DNA from: Schizochytrium sp. CCTCC M209059
Taxonomy: Eukaryota > Sar > Bigyra > Thraustochytrida > Thraustochytriidae
Assembly (NCBI GenBank): GCA_000818945.1
Contig: KN805386.1
Coordinates: 319,799 to 365,967 of the forward strand
Direction: 5' to 3'
Length of the DNA: 46,169 nt
Every line of letters starts with the position of its first letter. The stretch's first letter is position 1. The notes under the pieces are model-generated. The model worked only from the letters and a program-made list of their open reading frames with translations, was not told the DNA's origin and ran no database searches. The position numbers were made by a program, and so were the translations under genes. Of the stretch, positions 1-8,960 are shown one piece after another.

Positions 1-1629
1 CGGCGCGGGCCCGTGCCGCGGGGGCGGGTCGCGTGGGCGCGGACGCTGGCCAGCAGCAGCCGCAGCGGCGGGGACGGCGGCGTCCCGCCCAAGGAGGGCG
101 AGGGCCGGAGTGCAGTCGCCAAGGGCAACATGGACGACGACAAGGACGACAAGGAGGACGACAGCACCGGCGGCAGCACCGTGAAGAGTGACGGCGGCGG
201 TGATGCCGACAAAAGTGTCCACTTCAAAGACGCTGGCGATGGTGGAGACGATGATGACGATGACGACGACTGGGTGCCAACGTGGACACGCATGGCGTCG
301 GGAGGGCAAATTGGCGCGGGCCCGGAGGCCCTCGACGATCGCGTGGAGGCAGCGCGGGAAATCCAAGACCTCGTCCGCGCAGGGTACCGGCGACTCGACC
401 CCGAATTCTATGCTGCCGCTGCCAACAAGGTAGAGCGCCTACCGTCCGGTTCGCTGGCGCGCCGCTACCTCAGCGGCTTCATTATGAACGGCCACGGAAA
501 TCTCGTCATGGCGCGCGAGGGAAACACGACCGAGGCCGGGGAGCTTTTGAAGGGCGCCTTTGAGCACGCCATGGCAGAGGCCGCCGAGGGGCTCGGCGAC
601 GACAGATACTCGGACATTGTGTCATTTGCGTCCGATCTCGCCATCAACTTTGCGGCCAACGATCGTCTCCCCGAAGCCGAACAGCTGCTGAAGCGAGCGC
701 TTTATTGGGTAAGCTCCTCACGAGTCGAGCCTGACCGCCCTCTTTTGGTTGCGACGCTCAGCAACCTTGGCCAGGTCCAACTGCTGCGCAACTATCCGTC
801 CACAGCGCTGGACAACTTTGAGCGCGCCTTCATCGAGGCCGCCAACCTCTTTGGCGCTGACAACGAACTCGTACGCCCCGCCATGCTCACGCACCTGTCC
901 ATGGCGCTTCGCGTTGAGGGTATTAGCACGCGCGCGCTCGAAGTCAGTCTCAATGCTGTCGATGCGGCGCGCACCTCTTACGAAACCTTGTGCAAGACGA
1001 GTTCTCACAATGAACGTGCCCAGATGGCCAACGTGCTCTCTGCTGCACTGGTTAACCGCGCCCTTTGCATCATCGACACGCTCAAAAACCGTGATGATGT
1101 TGCTGTCGCACGCGCGCTCGTGCAAGAGGCTGCAGAGCTCGACCGTGACGCACCCCGCGTTTCTGTTCTTCTCATCGAGGCGCTGCTAGCAGACTCGCTT
1201 GAGGAGTCAAAGCGCCGCTACGAGGAGATTCTTTCGTCTGCCGCAAGCCCGACGGTAGCGCGCGCTGTGCGGCACAACATTGGTGTCATGGAGCGTCTGG
1301 CTGCAGCTCAAGGAAATGAGGACGATAAGACGACAGAGACTGCGGCGAGCGCAGACGATAATGCAGACGTTGATGAGGTCTCAAAGACACTACATGATGA
1401 CATGCTGCTCTTTGAAAACGCTGCTGCTTCAAAACTTCTTCATCGCCTACATGTCCCTACCTTGCCTGCGAACGTCAAGGAAACGGTCTGGGTCCAGAGT
1501 GAATCTGCTTTCGTGCACGGTCTCACCCTCCGCGCCTTTTGCAAAGAGAGGACCTTTGTAGACGAAAAGGACGATAAGAAAAGCTCCGTAGGGGGCAACG
1601 GCAGCAGTACCACTTTTGTAAAAGGCTAA
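1..1629 (+). CDS. TPR-repeat protein, 5' end outside window
   Basis: The frame is open from the left edge to a TAA at 1627-1629. The first in-frame ATG is at 130; upstream codons are open and Arg/Ser-rich, so the true start may lie outside the window or the upstream part may be a transit peptide. After an Asp/Gly-rich low-complexity stretch (about residues 38-90 counted from position 13) comes a helical region. It has tetratricopeptide-like pairs, for example around LPEAEQLLKRALYW, LLVATLSNLGQVQLLRNYP and ALDNFERAFIEAANLFG, typical of proteins that scaffold complexes. The spacing resembles mitochondrial TTC19-type proteins, but I cannot assign an orthologue. The tail is Lys/Ser-rich and ends in FVKG. 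The gene converges on the CobW GTPase. It is confidently a real gene; its function is open. Confidence 0.75.
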   Translation, partial: RRGPVPRGRVAWARTLASSSRSGGDGGVPPKEGEGRSAVAKGNMDDDKDDKEDDSTGGSTVKSDGGGDADKSVHFKDAGDGGDDDDDDDDWVPTWTRMASGGQIGAGPEALDDRVEAAREIQDLVRAGYRRLDPEFYAAAANKVERLPSGSLARRYLSGFIMNGHGNLVMAREGNTTEAGELLKGAFEHAMAEAAEGLGDDRYSDIVSFASDLAINFAANDRLPEAEQLLKRALYWVSSSRVEPDRPLLVATLSNLGQVQLLRNYPSTALDNFERAFIEAANLFGADNELVRPAMLTHLSMALRVEGISTRALEVSLNAVDAARTSYETLCKTSSHNERAQMANVLSAALVNRALCIIDTLKNRDDVAVARALVQEAAELDRDAPRVSVLLIEALLADSLEESKRRYEEILSSAASPTVARAVRHNIGVMERLAAAQGNEDDKTTETAASADDNADVDEVSKTLHDDMLLFENAAASKLLHRLHVPTLPANVKETVWVQSESAFVHGLTLRAFCKERTFVDEKDDKKSSVGGNGSSTTFVKG

Positions 1630-2032
1630 AAAGCATCACACGATCATCACTTTAAGAACAACAACAATAACAGTAACAACAACAACAACAACAACAACAA
1701 CCGCTAGAATGATCCTTTTAGAAGGCCTAGAAAGCAAATTGAACTCGAAAAACAGAAAGCGGGTTGGCCAGGCGCGCATGCATCATCATGTGACCACTTT
1801 GACTCTCATCGTCACACGTTTGTGCTTGCATAGAGAATGTTTGGCTCGCTCACAAGAAGAAGAAGAGAAAGAATCAGCTTGCGCACCTTGAGCTTGATGT
1901 ATCACGCGACGCTGCTAGGGCATGATATCATTCTCGCTCAGCCTCTTTTCTAGGGAGGGCGCGTGAGTTGCCAATCTAGTCACCGAGTCGCACCGCATCG
2001 CACCGCATCGCATTGCATCGCAACAAAACTTG
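1630..2032. other. Convergent spacer with AAC and GCATCGCA repeats
   Basis: These are the 3' flanks of the TPR gene and the CobW gene. The spacer holds an imperfect AAC microsatellite (1657-1701) and, at 1988-2022, tandem copies of a GCATCGCACC-like unit. A similar motif (GCGATGCGAC type) recurs on the other side of the CobW gene at 3769-3800. I see no gene here. Confidence 0.7.
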
Positions 2033-3646
2033 TCAAGCATCTTCATCATTCTTGGCGCGCTTTGCATCAGGTTCTCCTTCGGCACTCGCAGCAGCTTTGA
2101 CCTTGCCGCCATCCAAAGCTCGGATCCATTCGTCCGTGTCCTCAGGAATAAAGCGCGGCGACTTGGACGGATCTTCCTCCTCCTCCTCCTCCTCTTCGTC
2201 TTCGTCGTCGTATTCATTCTCGTCGTCTTCTTCCTTTTCATCTTTATCGTCATCACCCTTGTCTTTTTTCTTGGCGGCGGAATCGCTTTCGTTCCATTGA
2301 CCAGGGTCAGCGATGACCCGGTATGCGAACCCATCGGACCAAGATGCCAAGACGCGGCCCTTGTACCACGTGTTGTCGCCGCCATTGAATTCGATGCGGT
2401 CGTCTTGCTTGAATCGCGTTGGAAGTGCCTTGCACGCCTCAAAGCTCTCCTCCAAATCAAGTTTGTCGAGGTTACGGCCGATAAAGACCATCTTTGATTC
2501 GCGCGCTTCGCCTTCTTTCCAGTCCACGGTGAAATCGCCCTCAAGAAGCTGGTGCACGCCCTGAAAAACATACTTGTCCGGCATGCCTGCAATGGCGACA
2601 ACACCCTTGTACCTGAGAAGCTGCTCGGCATTATTTAGCATGAGATCATGGAGCCACGCCTCAAGTTTGGGCTGCGAAACGTCTCCAGCAAACCGAAAGG
2701 CCACGGAGCGAATAGCACGGTCGTGCTTTTTTTCCGTGTGGCCATGTCCGTGGCCATGTCCGTGGCCGTGACCATGATCATGATCATGGCCAGAACTGTC
2801 CTTGGCCTCGTTATCCTTCTCTTTGGGGGCAAAATCAGGCTGAAATTCCAAGACACGGTCAAGATCGAAACCCTGGATGCCGATGAGGCGTGCCGGGTCC
2901 ACAATCGAACGCTCGGTCTCGATAATCTCAGCCGTCGCGTTAATTTCACGGATCGCTTGCTTAATCTCCGCAATTTCTTCCTTGGAAACAAGATCAATCT
3001 TGTTGAGAAGGACACGATCGGCAAACGCAAGTTGCTCCTGCGCCTCATTCTTGGCGTCCTCGGGCTTTTCTTCGTTCAGCCTGCGAAGAATGAACTTGGC
3101 GTCCACGACGGTAATAATACCATCGAGCTCGCATTGCGACGCCACTTCTTCTTCGGCAAAAAAAGTTTGCGCTACCGGTGCGGGATCGGCCATGCCAGTT
3201 GTTTCAATGATGATGGCATCAAATTGGTCTTTGCGCTGCAAGAGCTTCTTGACTACCTTGACAAGGTCCGTGCGCACCGTACAGCACACGCAGCCATTGA
3301 GCATCTCCACAATCTGACCTTCTGACTTTTCCTTGATGATATCGTCGTCGATGCTCACGTCTCCAAATTCATTCTCGATCACTGCGAACTTCTTTCCGTG
3401 CATTGCCGTGAGGATATGTTTCGTCAGAGTGCTCTTGCCTGCGCCCAGGAAGCCCGTCAGAATCGTCACCGGCACTCGGGGCACATACTCGACATCCTCG
3501 TCCTCATCCTCGTCCTCGTTCTCGTCCTCGGCCTCTTCTTCGTCGACCTTGTCCTCTTCTTTCTCCTGGTTCTGCTGCTCGAGGTCCTTCTCCTCGTTCG
3601 CCTCCTCACTTCGTCGCTTGTCCTCATCTTCTGCAGCAGTCGCCAT
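2033..3646 (-). CDS. CobW/COG0523-family GTPase (zinc-chaperone type) with C-terminal Tudor-like domain
   Basis: The protein has 537 residues. It shows a Walker A motif GFLGAGKS (about 65-72), the metal-binding GCVCCT motif of this family (119-122), ETTGMADP (about 148-155), the guanine-specificity motif NKID (215-218), a long His-Asp/His-Gly metal-binding stretch (287-303) and a CobW C-terminal domain (about 311-405). Family members are G3E GTPases that deliver zinc or other metals to client proteins; eukaryotic ZNG1 serves methionine aminopeptidase 1. The CPELVPI client-binding motif of animal ZNG1 is not visible; the N-terminus is a 55-residue acidic tail. After the CobW domain lies a module around DRIEFN...WYKGRVLASWSDGFAYRV (about 415-445) that looks like a Tudor/SH3 barrel, then an acidic tail. 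The metal client cannot be told. The start is the only upstream ATG, just after a leader of GAGCT repeats. Confidence 0.9.
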   Translation of the reverse strand: MATAAEDEDKRRSEEANEEKDLEQQNQEKEEDKVDEEEAEDENEDEDEDEDVEYVPRVPVTILTGFLGAGKSTLTKHILTAMHGKKFAVIENEFGDVSIDDDIIKEKSEGQIVEMLNGCVCCTVRTDLVKVVKKLLQRKDQFDAIIIETTGMADPAPVAQTFFAEEEVASQCELDGIITVVDAKFILRRLNEEKPEDAKNEAQEQLAFADRVLLNKIDLVSKEEIAEIKQAIREINATAEIIETERSIVDPARLIGIQGFDLDRVLEFQPDFAPKEKDNEAKDSSGHDHDHGHGHGHGHGHGHTEKKHDRAIRSVAFRFAGDVSQPKLEAWLHDLMLNNAEQLLRYKGVVAIAGMPDKYVFQGVHQLLEGDFTVDWKEGEARESKMVFIGRNLDKLDLEESFEACKALPTRFKQDDRIEFNGGDNTWYKGRVLASWSDGFAYRVIADPGQWNESDSAAKKKDKGDDDKDEKEEDDENEYDDEDEEEEEEEEDPSKSPRFIPEDTDEWIRALDGGKVKAAASAEGEPDAKRAKNDEDA

Positions 3647-3653
3647 GGTCCCA

Positions 3654-3704
3654 GCTCAGCTCAGCTCAGCTCAGCTTAGCTCACCTCACCTCACTTCGCC
3701 TCGA
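3654..3704 (-). repeat. GAGCT/GAGGT pentamer array in CobW gene leader
   Basis: On the plus strand this reads CTCAG repeated four times, then CTTAG, CTCAC, CTCAC and CTTCG-like words. It ends eight bases before the CobW ATG. Confidence 0.85.
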
Positions 3705-3981
3705 GAATGCGTCCGCGGTCCTCTCGCTCGCGCAGAGACTTCACTTCACTGCACGCAGCGCAATGCTATTCGATGCGACGCGATGCGATGTGACGCGATG
3801 CAAACGCGCGTCCGTCTTGCGTCTTTGCTCGCTCGCAATTGCCGCTCATCCACTGACAGTGCGTGGTCTAATAAAGAGACAGACCCGGCCCTTCGCCCTC
3901 GCTTCAATGGGCCAAAGAGACCCGCATCTTCAGGTGCGCCAGGATGCAGCCGCCACCACCCAAAAAGCAGCTTCAACATTG

Positions 3982-4042
3982 AGCAAGCAAGCAAGCAAGC
4001 AATTGAAGCAAGCAATTGAAGCAAGCAGGCAAGCGAGCAAGC
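3982..4042 (+). repeat. AAGC tetramer array upstream of the methyltransferase
   Basis: GCAAGCAAGC units interrupted twice by AATTGA, then GCAAGCAGGCAAGCGAGCAA, about 160 bases before ATG 4201. Confidence 0.85.
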
Positions 4043-4200
4043 TTTCCGACGCGACCAAAGCGAGCGAGAACACAACGCGCGCAGCCAGTGCTGGCGATCC
4101 CGACGTCTGTGCGCGTGAAGGCCCTGCCTGGTGTGCCGGCTTCGTCTGGGACTCGGAAGGCTGGCCAGGCGTGTGTGTATACATACGGATCATAGAGAGC

Positions 4201-5112
4201 ATGGCGCCGCGACGAGCGCCCAAGCGGCAGAAGCGCGACGAGGTCGCCGGGAACAAGGAGGATAAGTCCGGGTCGAACGAAGACGCATCGGGAAACGGCA
4301 AATCAAAGGTAGAAGATCAAAAGAAAAGCACGCTAGATGCTGAAAAGCAAGAAGAGAAGGCCGTGAAGGTCGGCGAGGACGACGAGCCCAGGCCGTACGA
4401 GGACGCAGGTTACTGGGAAAAAAGGTATGCGCGGGAGACTACGGAGAACGAGACGGACGAGTGGGGATTTTCGTATGAGGAACTCGAACCGCTACTGGCA
4501 CCACTTCGTCCCCGACAAAGAGCGAAGGACGATGAGAAGGCCCCAATCGTTGTCGACCTCGGCTGTGGGGTGAGCGAGATGCTCTTCGACATGGCGGAGA
4601 ATGGTTGGGACACTTGCGAACTTTTGGGCGTCGACCTCGCAGCCAGTGCCGCCAAGACAATGCAGACGAAGGCACGCGAGCGCGAGCTGCACGCTTCTGT
4701 GTCTTTCGAGCAGCTCGATCTCACAAAGCTCACGGACCGATTCGGAAAAGACTCAGTGGACATGTACATTGATAAAATGACCATGGATGCCATCTTGCAC
4801 GCCCCTGATGGAGAAAATGTTGTAGTGGAGATTTTTCAGCAAGTCGCATTCACGCTACGGCCTGGGGGCTCATTTCTGCTTGTCACGCAAATGCATCCCG
4901 ACAAGGACCTCACTTTCCACGAGCGTATCATTGCGGCTCTCGGCCAAAGAGATAAGGAGTCTCCATCCATTTGGCAAATTAATATTCACTTATCGACGGA
5001 CGAAAGTGTGGGTCTCCACGTATACATTTTCACAAAGCAACAGCAACACCAGATGGTTCGTCGGAGCGGTGACCGAGGGACAAAAATTATCTACAGGGTG
5101 CATCACCATTAA
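4201..5112 (+). CDS. Class I SAM methyltransferase, METTL13/EEF1AKMT4-like
   Basis: The protein has 303 residues if it starts at ATG 4201 (the reading frame is open further upstream, but that part is a repeat leader). A basic, Lys/Glu-rich tail (NLS-like KRQKR near residue 8) precedes the family entry motif YWEKRY (71-76). Then come SAM-binding motif I VVDLGCG (117-123), the acidic loop ELLGVDLAAS (140-149), QLDLT (171-175) and MYIDKMTMDAIL (188-199). The last corresponds to the VIDKGTLDAL signature of the METTL13/ECE2-like group. LRPGG follows at 219-223. Relatives methylate lysines or the N-terminus of elongation factor eEF1A, so a translation-factor methyltransferase is likely; the substrate is inferred. 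Family membership is confident, the exact orthologue is not. Confidence 0.85.
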   Translation: MAPRRAPKRQKRDEVAGNKEDKSGSNEDASGNGKSKVEDQKKSTLDAEKQEEKAVKVGEDDEPRPYEDAGYWEKRYARETTENETDEWGFSYEELEPLLAPLRPRQRAKDDEKAPIVVDLGCGVSEMLFDMAENGWDTCELLGVDLAASAAKTMQTKARERELHASVSFEQLDLTKLTDRFGKDSVDMYIDKMTMDAILHAPDGENVVVEIFQQVAFTLRPGGSFLLVTQMHPDKDLTFHERIIAALGQRDKESPSIWQINIHLSTDESVGLHVYIFTKQQQHQMVRRSGDRGTKIIYRVHHH

Positions 5113-5421
5113 GAAAAACTCGTACAGACAGGAAGCGTAAATTGCCGCAGCAGCCGTTCCAAGACGACAAATAACGGCGTGGTAGATTAATTTATTTTAG
5201 ATAGCCGGAAATTGAACAATAGATTGAATTTGACGTTAGAAGCTTTCTCAGAACTTTCCTTCTAAGCTCGTTCATACTGAGAGAACGCAGCAGTCTGTCC
5301 TTGCATTGAGCCGTCTATGCAACGTTGACAACGTAATTTGCTGCACTGCGATCGATGCTGCACATATCGAGCGTGCGTTCTCTGCAATAACAGACCCGCG
5401 CGGAGCGCCGCTATGCAAATT
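5113..5421. other. Convergent spacer, no gene seen
   Basis: This is the 3' flank of the methyltransferase and CSN4 genes. It is AT-richer than the coding sequence, with a TTAATTTATTTTAGAT stretch at 5187-5202 that may serve 3'-end formation. I see no open frame with protein character. Confidence 0.6.
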
Positions 5422-6669
5422 TTACTGAGCGACAAATCCTGGGTGTGTCTTTTCAATCTGGTCAAGAACGCCGTTGACCGCGTGACAGAGATGCTGAATG
5501 CGGGCATCGAATGAAATAAGAGGATCGTCTTCCTCAGCCGCAAAGTCCAGGACGCCATCGACTTGATCAATCGTACCCTGCATACGTTTCTCTTTGATCA
5601 TCGTCGAGGCAACCGACTCTGCACGCGTCTGTTCAATGTTGAGCAGCTTGGCAAGTTCTGCAAAAGATACATTTGCATAAATCTTTGTGGCCGCTAAGAC
5701 GTTGTGCTCGAGCACAGCCCGCTCAAGTACGGTGGACCCGTCGGCGAGAATGGCCTTTTGGTGCGGCTCGAGCTGCTGCTCAAAGACGGCAACTTCTGCA
5801 TTTGTGAGAATACGCTGCATGTACATTTTCTCCAAAACCATCCACGATGTGGTGAGCGTTCGAGATCGCTCGTCTTTGTACAAAAGGTTGAGCATGCGCT
5901 GACGCTGCGGGCCAGCGCTTGCAAGAATTGCGCAAGTGACTGATTTTGACAGCAAATGCATGAGATCCTCCTCGGCGACAGTTTTGCCGTCCACCATGGC
6001 AGACTCAGACGACAGCTTGTAGTACCTATGTGCGGCGTCCAGAAAGCGACGCTTTGCGTCCAGAATTCTTGCATAGGATACCTTGTGCCGCACTTGAACG
6101 AGCGGATCGCACGTGTAAATGTATTGGCTTGCACGATTGACGAAGCGCTCAGCCTCGACAGTCTCGTCCGCCTCGAGAAAGAGCTCCGTGATCCGGACGT
6201 ACTGTTCCGCCTTTTGGGCGTCAGAGTGCCGGGCGTCCTCCATGTTGATGGCGCTCAGAACGCGCGCTGCATCGACATAGAGCTCCTTTTCAGCCAGGAC
6301 GGCGCCCAGTAATTCGCGAATCTTGCCTTCAACCTCCTCGAAAACACTGCGCCGCTCTGCGAGAGCGCGGAGTGTCTCTTGGGCCACGGTCTCGACCTTG
6401 TCGCCTGGCAAAGAGTGCAGGTCCTCGGCCAGCTGCTCAAGGGCCGGTCGTGAGACGCCGAGCGCGACGGCATCGCGCACGAGGTACCTTACGGCGGCTG
6501 CCACGCCTGCGGTCGCGGCTTCTTCTTCGGCAGTGCCGGAGGCGCCGTTCACGCTAGTGACGAGCTCCGACATCGCTTCTTTGGCCAGTTGGGCGGCATT
6601 GCCGGGGTTCCCTCCCGAACAGGCCGATTCTAGTCTTGCCTCTGCGGCCTGCGCAGCGCTTTCCGCCAT
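5422..6669 (-). CDS. CSN4: COP9 signalosome subunit 4 (CSN4)
   Basis: The protein has 415 residues, close to the roughly 406 of animal CSN4. The first ATG in frame is at 6669. The N-terminal two thirds are helical repeats of the PCI type. The C-terminal PCI/winged-helix part is very typical of CSN4: LEPHQKAILADGSTVLERA, EHNVLAATKIYANVSF, RMQGTIDQVDGVLDF and a last helix ending in FVAQ. CSN4 is a scaffold subunit of the COP9 signalosome, which removes NEDD8 from cullin-RING ubiquitin ligases and helps position the CSN5/CSN6 catalytic pair. No intron is needed. It is divergent from the small spliced gene at 7895. Confidence 0.95.
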   Translation of the reverse strand: MAESAAQAAEARLESACSGGNPGNAAQLAKEAMSELVTSVNGASGTAEEEAATAGVAAAVRYLVRDAVALGVSRPALEQLAEDLHSLPGDKVETVAQETLRALAERRSVFEEVEGKIRELLGAVLAEKELYVDAARVLSAINMEDARHSDAQKAEQYVRITELFLEADETVEAERFVNRASQYIYTCDPLVQVRHKVSYARILDAKRRFLDAAHRYYKLSSESAMVDGKTVAEEDLMHLLSKSVTCAILASAGPQRQRMLNLLYKDERSRTLTTSWMVLEKMYMQRILTNAEVAVFEQQLEPHQKAILADGSTVLERAVLEHNVLAATKIYANVSFAELAKLLNIEQTRAESVASTMIKEKRMQGTIDQVDGVLDFAAEEDDPLISFDARIQHLCHAVNGVLDQIEKTHPGFVAQ

Positions 6670-7179
6670 GTCGCTCACAAGTCAAGCCAAGTCAAGTCGA
6701 GCCAGGCCGAGCCAAGTCAAGCCAAACACGCCAAGGCAATCTGCCCCGCGGTCATGGCGGCAAATCCGGATAGCGTGGGATTCGGATCTTGGTAGCAAAC
6801 CAGTAGCAGTAGCCTATAGCATGCAACGATGTTAACCAAGCAGGTCGTTGTGAGAAAAGAGCACCGCAAGCAAGGTGATTTTAGCTGCTATCTTTCCGCA
6901 CAACGCCAAGACACTCCGTTTCTACATTACTTTTTGTCAAAGAAGAAGAGGTCGCCACTCTAGGCAGGCTCGATAACAAATGTAATAAGATGCAGACCGC
7001 GCCGAAGACAAGACGTCAAATGGTTCTCGTCTTGTCCTTGATCTTGTCACAGCATCATTGCTTGACTGCTCTGCCCTTCAAACTTCGCGTTTTATCAGAC
7101 CCTTATCCTTGATTCGGCGAGGTGTGCCATACTTTTGTTTGTTTTCCAGAGCAAAGCAACGCAAATCTCTTTCTTTCTT

Positions 7180-7211
<32 letters not shown>

Positions 7212-7290
7212 TCTTCATTTATAAGAGTATACCGCGCAGACCTAGAAAAGCTTGCACAGCATCGCTCCACTCAGCCATCATGATCATTAG

Positions 7291-7327
<37 letters not shown>

Positions 7328-7894
7328 CCTCGACACCAGTACATTCTATGCGAGTCGGATGAATCGATAAAATTGCAGAGGTATATACTTCTTAATTACC
7401 CCATCCACAAGAGGTAAATACCCTTTGATTTGGTGTAGATAAGAACTTAATGCGACTGCAGATATTCTGCCGAGGGCCGACTGCTGACGACCAAGAAGCA
7501 AGCAAGAGGCGCACGAGGGCAGTAGTCCAAGTACACTCGAGATCGGTATGTCGCGCGTGCGCGCGCGCGCGCAGGCTCCCGGATCCGCAGCCTCGCCCGC
7601 CCTGCTGTCTTCCCTCCCCCCCTCCGCCCCGACGCCCGCGCGACGCGCCAGCTTCTCGTCGGGCGTACAGATGAGTCGAGATGCGCCTGCAAAAGGAGAT
7701 CGACGAGCCAACAAAAGGGTGGCGTTGTTGGCAGGGCGGCTCGCAGATCGGATCAATCAAGGAGCCGTGCGAAGGAGGCCAGAGGGAAACAGCGAAAGAG
7801 AATTCGATAGAAAGGTGTGCTGACGAGAAGACGCTCAACATCATCACAGGTCCACGTTTCAATCTCCTTCAGAAAGAAACCTTAAACAAGAACT
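6670..7894. promoter_or_regulatory. Divergent 1.2 kb spacer between CSN4 and the small spliced gene
   Basis: It contains a CCAAG/TCAAG pentamer array in the CSN4 leader (6676-6727), a CT-rich tract (7166-7216), an ATC microsatellite (7291-7326) and an alternating CG/GC stretch (7553-7572) able to form Z-DNA. The open frames across 7346-7862 are Arg/Ala/Pro-rich on both strands with no recognisable domain, and I do not call them. The last 200 bases are probably the 5' leader of the spliced gene. Confidence 0.5.
6676..6727 (-). repeat. CTTGG/CTTGA pentamer array in CSN4 leader
   Basis: TCAAG, CCAAG, CGAGC and similar pentamers in tandem on the plus strand, starting seven bases upstream of the CSN4 ATG. 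Confidence 0.8.
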
Positions 7895-8244
7895 ATGTCG
7901 GCTAACCACATCTTCAAGAACGTTGGCAGCGGCCTCATGAAGGCTGCCTCCACCGAGGGCGGCAAGTCCTTCATGGTCGTCGGCGGCGCTGCTGGTATGG
8001 TACGTTTCGCGAGCTTCAATGGGCCAGCAACAGCGGGATGCGAATCCTCCCACCCCGCCCCCCCGGAACAGGTCTTGACTAACGTATTGTTTTCCCTTAT
8101 TGCAACATATAGCTCCTCGGCATTCAGTGCTGGCTCTCGCTCTCTGAGGACTACCTCAAGAACGAGTCCACCTACGCCCGCCGCTACATCGGCCGCATCC
8201 GCAAGTACCACCTCGAGCAGCAGGCGGAGCACGGCGGCCATTAA
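7895..8244 (+). CDS. Small spliced membrane protein of unknown function (78 aa, two exons)
   Basis: Exon 1 is 7895-7999 (35 codons) and exon 2 is 8113-8244. The intron, 8000-8112, has a GTACGT donor, a CTAAC branch site at 8079-8083 and an ATATAG acceptor 29 bases later. Splicing joins GGAAGM to LLGIQCWLSLSEDYLK and gives a 78-residue protein ending in EQQAEHGGH. Residues about 26-45 form one hydrophobic segment, followed by a basic, helical tail (YARRYIGRIRKYH). Size and build resemble small accessory subunits of mitochondrial respiratory complexes, but I recognise no family. Unspliced reading also stays open (to 8293) but turns into Ser/Thr/Ala low complexity, which supports the spliced model. 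Confidence 0.75.
8000..8112 (+). other. Spliceosomal intron, 113 nt
   Basis: It has a GTACGT donor, a CTAAC branch-site consensus at 8079-8083 and the AG acceptor at 8111-8112 after TATTGCAACATAT. Its length is not a multiple of three, so retention shifts the frame. It is the only intron in this window with all three signals plain. Confidence 0.8.
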
Positions 8245-8960
8245 AAAGGTCCTTTGCAACCTGCCTCTTGAATCGCGTCTTCTTTTTGCATAGAATGTCC
8301 ACGCAGGCACTGCACGTGCACAATCCCATTCGTGTGCTTGCATGTTTGCATGTTCTGAGCGTGTGAATGACGAGACGATGCGCCTTCAGCACGTACTTTG
8401 CTCGGTCTCCGTCTTCCTCTAACGAGGCAAGTCAAGGTGCATTCTAGACTGCGCTCGATGCAGAGCATTTTCCATAAACGTGCGTGCAGCTTTTTACCTC
8501 CATTTTCTATCCTCTTGACCTGTTTCTGCGTCTCCTCCCTTTCCATGCATTCTGTCTACGAGGCCATCATCTGCCGGTTGCTTGCATAGGCCGAGTTTGC
8601 TTGCTTGCTTAGGCTTGCTCAGTGGCTTGCTTCACTTGCTTAGGCCTACCTTGCATACAGGCTATAAAGGTGTGCACTGGTTTTCATTTGTTTTTTTTTT
8701 TCCCCTCCTTTCGCCTCTCAGCGTGTCGAACACGAAAACGGCGACCATCAACAGCTTTTCGTTTTTCTTTGCCGTGTGAATTAAACTCGAGCGCGCGCGC
8801 CGGCGCCAGAGAAAAGCTGCCTGGCCAGAGAGCGTCGTGCGTGCAGCACAGCACCTGCCTGCTCGCGCGGTACAACGCCTTGTTCGTTCGCGCGCCGCTG
8901 AGAAGGAGTCACAGCGAAGGCGGGAAGCAAACCGAGACACCGCGGTGCTGTCCGTTGTTT
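8245..8960. promoter_or_regulatory. Spacer upstream of the carboxypeptidase with GCTTG array
   Basis: The 716 bases hold the 3' flank of the small gene and the leader of the carboxypeptidase. A run of TTGC/GCTTG words occupies 8597-8644. The carboxypeptidase reading frame is open back to about 8622, but the segment before 8961 is Cys/Arg/Ser-rich without domain character and is treated as leader. Confidence 0.45.

Larger units (their letters stand above)
3647..4200. promoter_or_regulatory. Divergent spacer between CobW and methyltransferase genes, repeat-rich
   Basis: This 554-base spacer must hold both promoters. Directly upstream of the CobW ATG lies a pentamer array (3654-3704, CTCAG/CTCAC on the plus strand). 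Next are GCGATGC-type repeats (3769-3800) and an AAGC array with AATTG inserts (3982-4042), about 160 bases before the methyltransferase ATG. I can see no defined transcription-factor site. Confidence 0.5.

Noticed and set aside
7545..7573. GTATGT...GCAG at 7545-7573 as a 5' UTR intron
   Set aside because: Only about 29 bases long and made of CG repeats; too short and without a branch site.
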